Positions 50,696-59,888 of a stretch of 64,000 nucleotides of DNA are shown here, one piece after another. Position 1 is the stretch's first letter, and each line of letters opens with the position of its first letter. Below the pieces are notes generated by a model. That model had not been told where the DNA came from, did not search any database, and was given only the letters and a program-made list of their open reading frames with translations. Position numbers and translations under genes: made by a program. The DNA is from UBA5603 sp964501315 (GTDB lineage Bacteria; Bacillota_I; Bacilli_A; Izemoplasmatales; Hujiaoplasmataceae): positions 1-64,000 of the forward strand of contig CAZCSO010000001.1 in NCBI GenBank assembly GCA_964501315.1, written 5' to 3'.

Positions 50696-51646
50696 TTGAA
50701 AACTAATAAAATCACTATTAAATCTAAAGGAACCATCATCGATCAAATTACAAAAAATGTTTTTAAAAGTGCTGCGTTGCTAAGTGCATCGTTTGTTATT
50801 GTCATCGCTGTCATTGTCTTGATTCGTGGGGTTTATCCTTTCATTACGGATAATGGAGGATTGGGTCGGGTTGACTTATTTCATTTTTTAACTGGCGATA
50901 TTTGGTTGATTGGAGAGACGTTCGTTTCAAACATCTATGCCATCGGCTTTATTATCGTCTCAACGTTGTACATTACCTTTTTATCTCATTTAATCTCGTT
51001 TCCCGTTGGGGTTTTAACTGCTTTGTTCATCGCAAAAATTGCCCCAAAACCCTTAGCCAAACTGCTGAGAACGGTTATTGAAACGCTCGCTTCCATTCCT
51101 TCGATTGTATATGGCTTGTTCGGAGCTGGCATTATCTTGAATTTTGTTTATAACCTTAGCAATGTCTTCAATTTTCAATCCAAGGGAGGCAACTCTATCC
51201 TTTCGGTTGTATTAGTATTAGCACTTATGAGCATACCAACCATTACCACCATCTCTGAAGTGGCGATTCGAAGCGTCGATTCAACGCTCATTCAAGGATC
51301 CTTAGCCTTGGGCGCCAGCAAAACCCAAACCAATTTTCGCGTTGTGCTAACCTCTGCTAAATCAGGAATATTTACCGCTGCGATATTGGGTGTTGGACGT
51401 TCATTGGGAGAAGCAACCGCCGTATCGTTGGTTGCTGGCGGTCGAAGAGCGGGGATATCGTTCAACTTGCTTGATACGACATCAACCCTCACAACCATTA
51501 TGTTAGAAGGGTTAAAAGAAACAACGGGATTAGATTACGATATCCGCTTTTCCGTTGGGTTGGTCCTAATCGTTGTCATTCTCCTAACTAACATTGGACT
51601 GAATGCCATAAAACGAAAGGTGGGAACCATTCATGAAAATAAATAA
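50696..51646 (+). CDS. pstC: phosphate ABC transporter permease PstC
   Basis: Six membrane segments and the EAA loop GSLALGASKTQTNFRVVLTSAKSGI that meets PstB. 316 residues. The start is TTG, with GAGGAGGG eight bases upstream and no ATG nearby. Overlaps pstA by 14 bases. Confidence 0.93.
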   Translation: MKTNKITIKSKGTIIDQITKNVFKSAALLSASFVIVIAVIVLIRGVYPFITDNGGLGRVDLFHFLTGDIWLIGETFVSNIYAIGFIIVSTLYITFLSHLISFPVGVLTALFIAKIAPKPLAKLLRTVIETLASIPSIVYGLFGAGIILNFVYNLSNVFNFQSKGGNSILSVVLVLALMSIPTITTISEVAIRSVDSTLIQGSLALGASKTQTNFRVVLTSAKSGIFTAAILGVGRSLGEATAVSLVAGGRRAGISFNLLDTTSTLTTIMLEGLKETTGLDYDIRFSVGLVLIVVILLTNIGLNAIKRKVGTIHENK

Positions 51647-52853
51647 ATCGCGTAAAGTTAACGATTTTATTTTAAATACGATGACTTATTTATTTTCCAC
51701 AGTAAGTCTTGTCACGCTTTTTCTAATCCTCTTTTTTATCTTTAGTAAAGGATTTCATCTATTAAATATTAAACTAATTACAGAAAATTTTGAATCACAA
51801 GGGTACGTCGCTGATTTGTATTCAACCTCAATTTATATGTGTGATTGTGAAACAAACGAATCGTTTGACGATACGACGTTTTACTCTGAGCGATGGGGAA
51901 TCGCATTGAGTGATGGTAAGGATTTGTTAGGTAAAAACGTTGTTTCGGTGGTTTATGTTCATCCCAACAGTCCCTTTTTGTACCTTCGCGATAAAGGAAT
52001 AGGGCAGCAATCACTTCAATTGAATGAAGGATACGATGTAATCCGTATTGCATTCGATTCCTCGCCCACTGCTTTGTCGCGTTACGGAGCAGAAGCGATG
52101 ATTATCGCTTTGAACAACGAAACTTCCTTTCGTGAGATTGAATACGAAACATCCGGAGGAGGTATTCGTGGATCGATCATCACTACTTTGGTGCTGATTG
52201 GATTGACCCTTTTATTGGCGCTACCCATCGGTATTGCTGCAGCGATTTATTTAAATGAGTATGCAAAGCCAACGAAATTCACAAAATTGATTCGAATGAT
52301 GATTGAAACATTAACAGGGGTTCCGTCCATTATTTACGGGTTGATGGGATTGGCTGTTTTCGTTCCTCTCACAGTTAAATTAACCAATGCCACAGGGGGG
52401 AATTTAATCAGTGGTGCATTAACACTGTCCGTTATCTTGTTACCAATTATCATCCGCACGACGGAAGAAAGTCTAAAAGTAATTCCCGATGATTACCGCA
52501 AAGCATCGTTAGCGTTAGGCGCCAGCCAAACGCAAACAACATTCAAGGTTGTCTTGCCATCAGCCTTACCGGGGATTTTAACGGCGACATTGCTCGCAAT
52601 CGGGCGGATAATCGGCGAATCGGCCGCATTGGTCTTTGCCATTGGAACGACCATCAAAGATGAGGTATCGTTAACAGGAAAATCGACATCATTGGCAGTT
52701 CATATTTGGGCGATGATGACCGATGAACCTGCTAATATTGAATTATCCTCTACCATTGCCATTATCATTGTCATTATTGTTATTGTGCTTAATCTATTTA
52801 TTAAAATCATCTCAAATCGATATATGAAAAGAAAGTTGGGATTAACGGTATGA
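51633..52853 (+). CDS. pstA: phosphate ABC transporter permease PstA with PDZ-like insert
   Basis: C-terminal half is a normal PstA (from about residue 175: membrane segments, GVPSIIYGLMGLAVF, EAA loop LALGASQTQTTFKVVLPSALPGI). The N-terminal half is unusual: after segment 1 (about 15-38) comes an extracytoplasmic stretch to about residue 175. Within it residues about 88-172 look PDZ-like: WGIALSDG, VVSVVYVHPNSPF, LNEGYDVIRI. Typical PstA has about 280-300 residues against 406 here. Overlaps pstB by four bases. Confidence 0.9.
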   Translation: MKINKSRKVNDFILNTMTYLFSTVSLVTLFLILFFIFSKGFHLLNIKLITENFESQGYVADLYSTSIYMCDCETNESFDDTTFYSERWGIALSDGKDLLGKNVVSVVYVHPNSPFLYLRDKGIGQQSLQLNEGYDVIRIAFDSSPTALSRYGAEAMIIALNNETSFREIEYETSGGGIRGSIITTLVLIGLTLLLALPIGIAAAIYLNEYAKPTKFTKLIRMMIETLTGVPSIIYGLMGLAVFVPLTVKLTNATGGNLISGALTLSVILLPIIIRTTEESLKVIPDDYRKASLALGASQTQTTFKVVLPSALPGILTATLLAIGRIIGESAALVFAIGTTIKDEVSLTGKSTSLAVHIWAMMTDEPANIELSSTIAIIIVIIVIVLNLFIKIISNRYMKRKLGLTV

Positions 52854-53617
52854 GTCCAAACGAAAAACAAGTTTTTACAATCAAAGATTTAAATCTCTAT
52901 TATGGAGTAAATCGCGCTTTAAAATCGATTAATTTACCCGTTTACGAACACAAAGTGACGGCATTGATTGGACCTTCTGGGTGTGGTAAATCGACATTTT
53001 TACGAACGCTTAATCGCATGAATGATTTAATTTCTGATTGTAAAGTCTCAGGAGAAATCAATTATGAAGGCGAAAACATCTATCAACCCACGATCGATGT
53101 CATTGACTTGCGTCGTCGAATCGGCATGGTGTTTCAAAAACCCAATCCCTTTCCTATGAGTATCTATGAAAACGTCGCTTATGGACTGAGATGTCAGGGC
53201 ATTAAAGATAAAAACGTCCTACAACAAGCGGTTAAGCAAGCGTTAATCGACGCTGCATTATACGAAGAAGTCAAAGACAGACTTAAAGAAAACGCATTAA
53301 GTTTATCGGGCGGACAGCAACAACGTTTGTGCATCGCTCGCGCTATTGCTATGCAACCCGACGTTATTTTAATGGATGAACCAACCAGTGCTTTGGATCC
53401 GATTGCAACAGCCAAGATTGAAGATTTAATCACCGAATTAAAAAAACAATATACCATTATCATTGTCACACACAATATGCAACAAGCCTTGCGCATATCA
53501 GATTACACCGCGTTCTTTTTAATGGGAGAGCTTATTGAATACAGTGAAACCGAAACCGTCTTCAGCCATCCGAAAAACCCAAAAACAGAAGATTATATCA
53601 CTGGTCGGTTCGGATAA
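52850..53617 (+). CDS. pstB: phosphate ABC transporter ATPase PstB
   Basis: ABC ATPase of 255 residues: Walker A GPSGCGKSTFLRTLNRMND, signature LSGGQQQRLCIARA, Walker B VILMDEPTSALD and switch His in VTHN. The insert RIGMVFQKPNPFPMSIYENVAYG is diagnostic of PstB. Confidence 0.97.
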   Translation: MSPNEKQVFTIKDLNLYYGVNRALKSINLPVYEHKVTALIGPSGCGKSTFLRTLNRMNDLISDCKVSGEINYEGENIYQPTIDVIDLRRRIGMVFQKPNPFPMSIYENVAYGLRCQGIKDKNVLQQAVKQALIDAALYEEVKDRLKENALSLSGGQQQRLCIARAIAMQPDVILMDEPTSALDPIATAKIEDLITELKKQYTIIIVTHNMQQALRISDYTAFFLMGELIEYSETETVFSHPKNPKTEDYITGRFG

Positions 53618-53621
53618 AAAA

Positions 53622-53650
53622 TTGTTAATTATTATGGAATGAAGTATAAT
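53622..53650 (+). promoter_or_regulatory. possible internal promoter before phoU
   Basis: TTGTTA, 17-base spacer, TATAAT in the 50-base gap between pstB and phoU; could give basal phoU-phoP-phoR expression. Confidence 0.55.
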
Positions 53651-53667
53651 TAGAAAGAAGGAATAAT

Positions 53668-54327
53668 ATGACGTATCGTACACAGTTCGATAAAGAATTA
53701 GAACATTTAAAAATCGATTTGATTAAAATGGGCGACTTGGTCATTGAGCATATTGATCAAGCCTTCATCTCTTTTTTACAAATGGATTTTGATTTAGCGG
53801 AAACCATCATAAAAAAAGACAAACTCGTCAACGAATTCGAAAAAGAAATCGAAAAAGAATGCTTGAATATCATCCTTCGGGAACAACCCGTTGCCAAAGA
53901 TTTGCGCCTCATCACAGCAATCTTAAAAATGATAACGGATTTAGAACGAATTGGTGATCATGCGGCGGATATTTCAAAAATGACGATTTTTATGAAAAAA
54001 GTCGACCATCCCTATCCGTTGGATGAAATAAAAAATATGACGACGGCGTGTCAAAAAATGATAAAAAAAGCATTAGATTCCTTTGTGCACACCGACATCA
54101 ATTTAGCGTACGCCGTTTCAAACGACGACGATGAAGTTGATGATTACTTTGAACAAATCAAACAAAACATAGCAAGTGCAATTCGAAATCAAACCATTGA
54201 TGCGGATTATGCACTGTATACGATGATGATTGCCAAATACTTAGAGAGAATCGGCGATCATGCAGTCAATATTGGGGAATGGGTCGTATTTTCCATTCTC
54301 GGAGAACATAAACCATCCATCGAATAA
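53668..54327 (+). CDS. phoU: PhoU phosphate signalling protein
   Basis: Two three-helix repeats with the metal-binding motifs ITDLERIGDHAADI and YLERIGDHAVNIGE; 219 residues. It links Pst occupancy to PhoR and restrains the response when phosphate is plentiful. GAAGGA precedes the ATG. Confidence 0.96.
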   Translation: MTYRTQFDKELEHLKIDLIKMGDLVIEHIDQAFISFLQMDFDLAETIIKKDKLVNEFEKEIEKECLNIILREQPVAKDLRLITAILKMITDLERIGDHAADISKMTIFMKKVDHPYPLDEIKNMTTACQKMIKKALDSFVHTDINLAYAVSNDDDEVDDYFEQIKQNIASAIRNQTIDADYALYTMMIAKYLERIGDHAVNIGEWVVFSILGEHKPSIE

Positions 54328-54339
54328 GGAGGAAAGCCG

Positions 54340-55026
54340 ATGCGTCCACTTATCTTTTCAGTTGAAGACGATGAAAACATAGCTCGAGTAATTCAATTAG
54401 CCATTCAAAATTCCGGATACGATGTTCGGATTTTTGAAAAAGGAAGCGAATTTTTAGAGGCGATCACTCAAACACTACCTGACGTCATTTTGCTTGATAT
54501 CATGTTGCCAGAGATGGACGGACTCACCATACTCAAGCAAATCAAGTCGCATAAAGCCTATCAAACCATTCCGGTAATGATTATTTCAGCGCGTTCTTCT
54601 GAAGTCGATAAAGTGATTGGTTTGGATCTAGGTGCTGATGATTACCTTCAAAAACCCTTTGGAGTATTGGAATTAATCAGTCGCATCAAAGCGCTCATTC
54701 GTAGAACTCAAAAACAACCTGAAAGCAATCAGATTGTCGGCCAAGGATTTACGTTAAATCTCAATGAGCATACCATTCAAAACGAATCACAGACCATTGA
54801 ATTGACGGTCAAAGAATTTGCTATTCTAAAACTATTGATGCAGAGCAATAATTCCACAGTAACCCGAGAAGAAATCTTCCAACAAGTATGGGGCTATGAT
54901 TTTGTCGGTGAAACACGAACCCTCGATGTCCATATGAAAGAAGTGAGGCAAAAACTGAGCCATTTGGGTATCAATCCCAATGTTATCCAAACGATTCGCG
55001 GCGTCGGTTATAAATTTGTTCTATGA
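54340..55026 (+). CDS. phoP: PhoB/PhoP-type response regulator
   Basis: OmpR-family regulator of 228 residues: receiver with acidic pair E9/D10, phospho-acceptor D53 (LLDIMLPEMDG) and LQKPFG lysine, then a winged helix with RTLDVHMKEVRQKL. Presumed to bind the repeats before pstS. Overlaps phoR by four bases. Confidence 0.95.
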   Translation: MRPLIFSVEDDENIARVIQLAIQNSGYDVRIFEKGSEFLEAITQTLPDVILLDIMLPEMDGLTILKQIKSHKAYQTIPVMIISARSSEVDKVIGLDLGADDYLQKPFGVLELISRIKALIRRTQKQPESNQIVGQGFTLNLNEHTIQNESQTIELTVKEFAILKLLMQSNNSTVTREEIFQQVWGYDFVGETRTLDVHMKEVRQKLSHLGINPNVIQTIRGVGYKFVL

Positions 55027-56720
55027 AACGACGTTTGTTTATCAATCACGCCATCATTATTGCGTTTTCAATCGCCTTATTTGTTGTATTTGCTGGAATC
55101 ATTGCCCAAAACAACCTTAATGAAATCACCAAACATCATTTAGATAATTACATGAAGACCATTCAAATTCACTATGAAGGGTATGATAACGCCGATGAAT
55201 TGGTTGATATGTATGAAATAATCGAAGAAGATGTTCGGATTACCGTATTAAATCCAGAAGGAATGGTTGTTGCAGATAGCACTCAAATTCCAACCGATAA
55301 TCATTTGTCTAGGCCGGAATTTCAAAAACTTGGAACGATTTATACGAGACACTCCGATACGTTAAATACGTCCATGATGTACTTAGCCAAGTCCATGTAC
55401 GATGGCGGGTATTTACGTGTCGCAATTCCTTCAGCGAGTTTACTTCCATTTTTGAATGATTTTATTATATTTTCGATTCTTATTGCGATTTTCATTCTGG
55501 GAGTATCGTTTTTCTTATTCAGCATAGCGACCAACAAAGCGCTTGTGCCTTTAAAAGAAACGGTAACGTCCCTTGATTTGGTTGCTAAAGGGGAATATTA
55601 TGATAAACTGCCTTTAGAAAAATCGGAAGAGATTAATGAAATCATCAATTCAATCAATTCCATCAGCAAAATTATTGCAACCACCATTACGGAGTTGAAT
55701 TTAGAAAAAGAAAAAAGCAACTTTATCCTTAATCACATGGACCAAGGCCTTTGTGTTCTTAATTCCGATAAGAAAATTAGTGTGATGAATCACTATTTGG
55801 CTTCTTTATTTCATTTGCAATCCGAATCCGTAATCAAAAAAGATTATCATTTTGTTTTTCGAGATTCGACCATTGTTAAACTAATCGATTCCATTGATGA
55901 CGATACCCCCACTTCTATCGGAATAGTCTCGCTTCCTCCTCGCGAATTATCCGTCTCGATTGCCAAAATCACCTCATCTTGGAATCAACAAGATGTCTAC
56001 TTGTTAATTGTTAATGACATTACCGCAATGAAACAAATTGAAACACTAAAGCGGGATTTCTTTGTCAATGCATCACACGAACTTAAATCACCTTTGACGT
56101 CGATTATCGGGGCTTCCGATTTAATTTCTTCCCAAATGACGACGAATCCGAAAGAAATCATTGAATTGTCTCAAAGAATACTAGAAGAGGCTTCACGAAT
56201 GAATCGTTTGGTTCAAGATATGCTTAGTTTATCTCAGTTTGAATCCAATACCATTTTAAAACAAGAGACTGTATTGGACGTTGAGAAACTTATTTTAGAT
56301 GTGATCATTAAACTACGACCGATTGCGACTAAAAAATCCATAGCCATTGATACGCATTTAGAATCCATTTCCTTAACCGCAGACTATGAACATATCATTC
56401 AACTGGTACGTAATTTAATTGATAACGCCATTCAATACGGAATCCAAGGCGGCTATGTGATTGTCAATTTATTTAAAACGAGCGAAGCCATCGTGTTTGA
56501 AGTGGTTGATAATGGTATTGGTATTCCAAAAGAGGATCAAAATCGCGTGTTTGAACGATTTTATCGAGTCGACAAAGCCCGTAGTAAACAAACCGGAGGA
56601 ACTGGTCTTGGGTTGGCGATAGTAAAACACATTTGTGCTCTTTATCACGCTGAAATTCATTTAATCAGCGAACTTAACGAAGGAACTAAAATTACGATTT
56701 CATTTCCAATTATTAATTAA
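55023..56720 (+). CDS. phoR: PhoR-type sensor histidine kinase
   Basis: 565 residues: segment 1 (9-28), extracellular sensor (about 30-140), segment 2 (about 145-168), HAMP (about 170-222), PAS-like (about 232-340), HisKA with SHELKSPL (His352) and HATPase with DNGIGIP, GGTGLGLAI. The layout equals Bacillus PhoR. Position after phoU-phoP supports the phosphate role. Confidence 0.94.
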   Translation: MKRRLFINHAIIIAFSIALFVVFAGIIAQNNLNEITKHHLDNYMKTIQIHYEGYDNADELVDMYEIIEEDVRITVLNPEGMVVADSTQIPTDNHLSRPEFQKLGTIYTRHSDTLNTSMMYLAKSMYDGGYLRVAIPSASLLPFLNDFIIFSILIAIFILGVSFFLFSIATNKALVPLKETVTSLDLVAKGEYYDKLPLEKSEEINEIINSINSISKIIATTITELNLEKEKSNFILNHMDQGLCVLNSDKKISVMNHYLASLFHLQSESVIKKDYHFVFRDSTIVKLIDSIDDDTPTSIGIVSLPPRELSVSIAKITSSWNQQDVYLLIVNDITAMKQIETLKRDFFVNASHELKSPLTSIIGASDLISSQMTTNPKEIIELSQRILEEASRMNRLVQDMLSLSQFESNTILKQETVLDVEKLILDVIIKLRPIATKKSIAIDTHLESISLTADYEHIIQLVRNLIDNAIQYGIQGGYVIVNLFKTSEAIVFEVVDNGIGIPKEDQNRVFERFYRVDKARSKQTGGTGLGLAIVKHICALYHAEIHLISELNEGTKITISFPIIN

Positions 56721-56722
56721 AT

Positions 56723-56749
56723 CGCCAACCATTCGTTGGCGTTTTTTTT
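56723..56749 (+). terminator. terminator of the pho operon
   Basis: Stem CGCCAAC/GTTGGCG, loop CATTC, eight T. Confidence 0.92.
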
Positions 56750-56923
56750 GCGACGAAGACTAAATAAAATCTCTGATTTCAAAAAAACATAACAGATATT
56801 TATTTACAATAAATGGAATATTTTCAGTCAATAAATTTTGATTGATTTTCATGCAATTATTTGTCGGTTGATACTACCCAAATAATCCAAAAATCGGTAT
56901 AATAAAAGTAAGATAAGGAGGCG

Positions 56924-58195
56924 ATGATTTTGGATGAATTACGTTTGCATAGAACCATCATGTGCATCGATCTAAAAAGTTTTTACGCCTCCGTTGAATG
57001 CGCGCTTTTAGGGTTGGATCCTTTTAAAACGCCATTGGTCGTTGCGGACCATGAACGCGGTGGCGGATCAATCGTTTTAGCGGTATCACCGTATTTAAAA
57101 AAATTTGGTGTACCCGGTCGTTGCCGAATTTATGAACTTCCTACCAATATAAAAATTATTTTTCAAAAACCGCGTATGGAAAAATACTTAGAATATTCGA
57201 CCAAGATTGTTGAAATCTACCTGCGTTTTGTCTCAGAAGAAGATATGTATGTTTACTCAATCGATGAAGTTTTTTTGGACTTAACCGAGTATATGAACTT
57301 CTACAAAAAAACCGATGTTCAAATCGCAAAAATGATTATGAATGAAATCTACAAAGAAACAAAGGTTTATTCAACATGTGGTATCGGTCCGAATATGCTC
57401 ATAGCAAAATTGGCACTGGATATTGAATCAAAACACTCTCCTGATTTTATCGCCAAATGGGATTATGACGACCTTCCACAACGCTTATGGCCGATTTCGC
57501 CCTTGAGTGAAATGTGGGGAATTGGTCGAAATATGGAAGCTCATCTTAACAAAATGGGAATGCATACGATTGGTGACATTGCACAAAGCGATGTCAAACG
57601 ACTAAAACGGAAATTTGGCATCATCGGTGAGGAACTTTATTATCATACGCACGGAATTGACTTAAGCCGAATTCAAGATAAAAATAAAATCAAACCCATT
57701 TCTAAAAGTTATGGAACGGGTCAAACGCTATTTCGTGATTATTATCCCCCCGATGTCTACCAAATTATCATTGAATTGATTGATGATGTTGCACGTCGAT
57801 TAAGAATTAGCAAAAAACGTGCAAAAACCATTCATTTTGGCATTGGTTATAGCAAAGACGCCGGCGGAGGTTTTTCCCGTCAGATAACACTCGACGAACC
57901 GACTGCCAGTGAATCGGAAGTTTACAAAGCGTGTTTGCATTTATTTAACACGTATTATGAGAAAGAACCGATTCGTCGCGTTCACGTCAGCGTCAGTCAT
58001 CTGGTAACTCAACCGGAAATGCAGTTGAACTTGTTTGAAGACATCGAACGCGTAATTAAAGAAGCAGATGTCTTTTCAGCTATTGACGAAATAAAATACA
58101 AATACGGTAAAAATGCCGTTAACCGCGCCTCAAGCGAATTGAAAGCTTCAACCATTAAAGCTAGAAACGATATGATAGGTGGTCACCGTGCCTAG
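56924..58195 (+). CDS. Y-family DNA polymerase (UmuC/UvrX type)
   Basis: Translesion polymerase: DLKSFYASVEC and SIDEVFLDLT carry the metal-binding acids, followed by thumb helices and a little-finger domain; QLNLF near residue 365 is a clamp-binding motif, fitting interaction with DnaN. A full AAGGAGG is only two bases before the ATG, whereas a TTG six bases on (56930) has ideal spacing and may be the true start. TATAAT at 56898. No LexA-box-like palindrome is visible upstream. Paired with a YolD gene. Confidence 0.93.
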   Translation: MILDELRLHRTIMCIDLKSFYASVECALLGLDPFKTPLVVADHERGGGSIVLAVSPYLKKFGVPGRCRIYELPTNIKIIFQKPRMEKYLEYSTKIVEIYLRFVSEEDMYVYSIDEVFLDLTEYMNFYKKTDVQIAKMIMNEIYKETKVYSTCGIGPNMLIAKLALDIESKHSPDFIAKWDYDDLPQRLWPISPLSEMWGIGRNMEAHLNKMGMHTIGDIAQSDVKRLKRKFGIIGEELYYHTHGIDLSRIQDKNKIKPISKSYGTGQTLFRDYYPPDVYQIIIELIDDVARRLRISKKRAKTIHFGIGYSKDAGGGFSRQITLDEPTASESEVYKACLHLFNTYYEKEPIRRVHVSVSHLVTQPEMQLNLFEDIERVIKEADVFSAIDEIKYKYGKNAVNRASSELKASTIKARNDMIGGHRA

Positions 58196-58517
58196 TACGT
58201 ACGTAGATCGCGGCATTATCAAATGGAATGCCTTTGATGCATTGGTTGGGTATTCATCGATGCTTGAGGAGATGAAATACCGACTCGGGAAAAAAGATAA
58301 ACCCGTGCTTAGCGATGACGATTACGAAGCGTTAAATCGTAATTTAGTCAGCGCCTGGAAAGACCATCAGGAAGTTGAACTAAAGTATTTCCATGATGGG
58401 TATGTGCGAACAACTTATGGGACCATTGACTCATTGGATTTTACACAAAAGGAAATACGACTTTCCACGTATGAAACATTCAAAGCCGAAGACATCATTC
58501 GATTAAGCATCTTATGA
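58188..58517 (+). CDS. YolD-like protein
   Basis: 109 residues of the YolD family, small proteins encoded next to Y-family polymerases in Bacillota (YqjW-YqjX, UvrX-YolD), proposed to modulate them. Seen: DRGIIKWNAFDAL, then a beta-rich part with VELKYFHDGYVRTTYGTI. GTG start at 58188 with AGGTGG five bases upstream; it overlaps the polymerase gene end by eight bases. Confidence 0.88.
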   Translation: MPSTYVDRGIIKWNAFDALVGYSSMLEEMKYRLGKKDKPVLSDDDYEALNRNLVSAWKDHQEVELKYFHDGYVRTTYGTIDSLDFTQKEIRLSTYETFKAEDIIRLSIL

Positions 58518-58527
58518 TGTCTTTTTT
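58491..58527 (+). terminator. terminator overlapping the yolD end
   Basis: Stem GACATCAT/ATGATGTC encloses the last yolD codons and the stop; six T follow. Confidence 0.7.
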
Positions 58528-58593
58528 GTTTCAAAATCGATTTATTACTCATAACACTGTGATACAATAAAAGATAGAAAGCGATGTGATACG

Positions 58594-59454
58594 ATGATAA
58601 CGATGAATGCATACGCCAAAGTCAATTTGTTTTTAAATGTGACGGGATTACGACCCGACGGGTATCATTTGTTAGAGATGATTAACGCAAAAATTGATTT
58701 GGCTGACCAGATTCAATTTCAAGAGATTCAAGATCATCGTTCTGTCGTCATTCGTTCGAACGATCCTTTTTTAGAACAAGAGGACACCCTGCTTTATGAC
58801 GTTGCTAAATCATTGATGTCGTATTATGCACCTTCTCGCTCAGTAGAAATCATCGTTCAGAAAAATATACCGCCGGGTGCGGGGTTGGCTGGAAACAGCA
58901 CCGATGCCGCAACCATTATTAAAGGACTCAATCAATTGTTTTCAATGGGAATGAATGCGTTGGAAATGGAATCTTGGGCACTGAAATTTGGTGCCGACAT
59001 TCCCTATTGTTTATACGATTATCCAGCATTGGTTCGAGGAATCGGGGAAAAAATAGAACCCATCAAACTACCGATTGAATCCGATCAAATTATCATTGTC
59101 AAACCTAAGGCGTTCGTTGATACACCTCGCGTTTTTAAAGAAGGGGACCGCCAAGGATTTATGGCAATGGATTCATCGCTCATTCATCAAGCAATTGAAA
59201 CGAATAATCGCGAACTATTCATCGCCGAGATGAAAAACGCATTAGAACCCATCACTTTTTCATTAAGCCCAGAAACCGCAAAAACAAAAGCACTCATGGT
59301 CAATTACTTGGGCGCAAAAGGGGTTGTCATGAGCGGAAGTGGTTCATCGATCATAAAAGTATACCAAGGAATGTTAGTAAATCTTGATGCTTTTATTAAC
59401 ACATACCACCAAAAATACGACATTTTTCTTACAAAATTCATGATTAAAGAATAA
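58594..59454 (+). CDS. ispE: 4-diphosphocytidyl-2-C-methyl-D-erythritol kinase
   Basis: GHMP kinase of the MEP isoprenoid pathway. AYAKVNLFLNV, the ATP loop IPPGAGLAGNSTDAATII and MSGSGSSIIKVY are present; 286 residues. The ribosome binding site is weak, and a second ATG lies three codons on. An extended -10 TGATACAAT (58560-58568) precedes it. Confidence 0.95.
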   Translation: MITMNAYAKVNLFLNVTGLRPDGYHLLEMINAKIDLADQIQFQEIQDHRSVVIRSNDPFLEQEDTLLYDVAKSLMSYYAPSRSVEIIVQKNIPPGAGLAGNSTDAATIIKGLNQLFSMGMNALEMESWALKFGADIPYCLYDYPALVRGIGEKIEPIKLPIESDQIIIVKPKAFVDTPRVFKEGDRQGFMAMDSSLIHQAIETNNRELFIAEMKNALEPITFSLSPETAKTKALMVNYLGAKGVVMSGSGSSIIKVYQGMLVNLDAFINTYHQKYDIFLTKFMIKE

Positions 59455-59481
59455 AAACCGCTTTTAAATCGCTAAACATCG

Positions 59482-59490
59482 TGATATAAT
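59482..59490 (+). promoter_or_regulatory. extended -10 promoter of spoVG
   Basis: TGATATAAT 20 bases before the ATG, separate from ispE. Confidence 0.6.
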
Positions 59491-59509
59491 CAAGAAAAGA
59501 GGTGGTAAT

Positions 59510-59782
59510 ATGAGAATAACTGAAGTTCGCGCTAAAAGAGTCAATGGAGAAAATCGACTGGTTGGAATTGCCGCAATCACCATTGATGAGTGCTTCGTTG
59601 TTCATGAACTGCGCATTATTGAGGGAAAAGACGGATTGTTTGTAGCGATGCCAAGTCGGAAGATGCCGAATGGAGAGTTCAAAGACGTTGCCCACCCCAT
59701 CAATACAGAGACGAGAAGCCAAATCGAATCTGCAGTTTTGGATGCCTATAATCAGCTTCCGCCATTAAAAACCGAAGAATAA
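59510..59782 (+). CDS. spoVG: SpoVG nucleic-acid-binding regulator
   Basis: 90 residues, recognisable throughout: MRITEVRAKRV, ITIDECFVVHELRII, FVAMPSRKMPNGEFKDVAHPI. In Bacillota a DNA/RNA-binding regulator, also in non-sporulating species. GAGGTGG precedes the ATG. Lies between ispE and prs as in Bacillus. Confidence 0.96.
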   Translation: MRITEVRAKRVNGENRLVGIAAITIDECFVVHELRIIEGKDGLFVAMPSRKMPNGEFKDVAHPINTETRSQIESAVLDAYNQLPPLKTEE

Positions 59783-59794
59783 TCTCATCAAATC

Positions 59795-59826
59795 AAGTGC
59801 CATCTTGTGAAAGTTGGCACTTTTTT
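59795..59826 (+). terminator. terminator of spoVG
   Basis: Stem AAGTGCCA/TGGCACTT, six T. Confidence 0.92.
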
Positions 59827-59888
59827 ATTTTCGGTTTTTGTTATATAATATAGGATGGTCTTAAAAACAATAACCACGGAGGAAAAGG

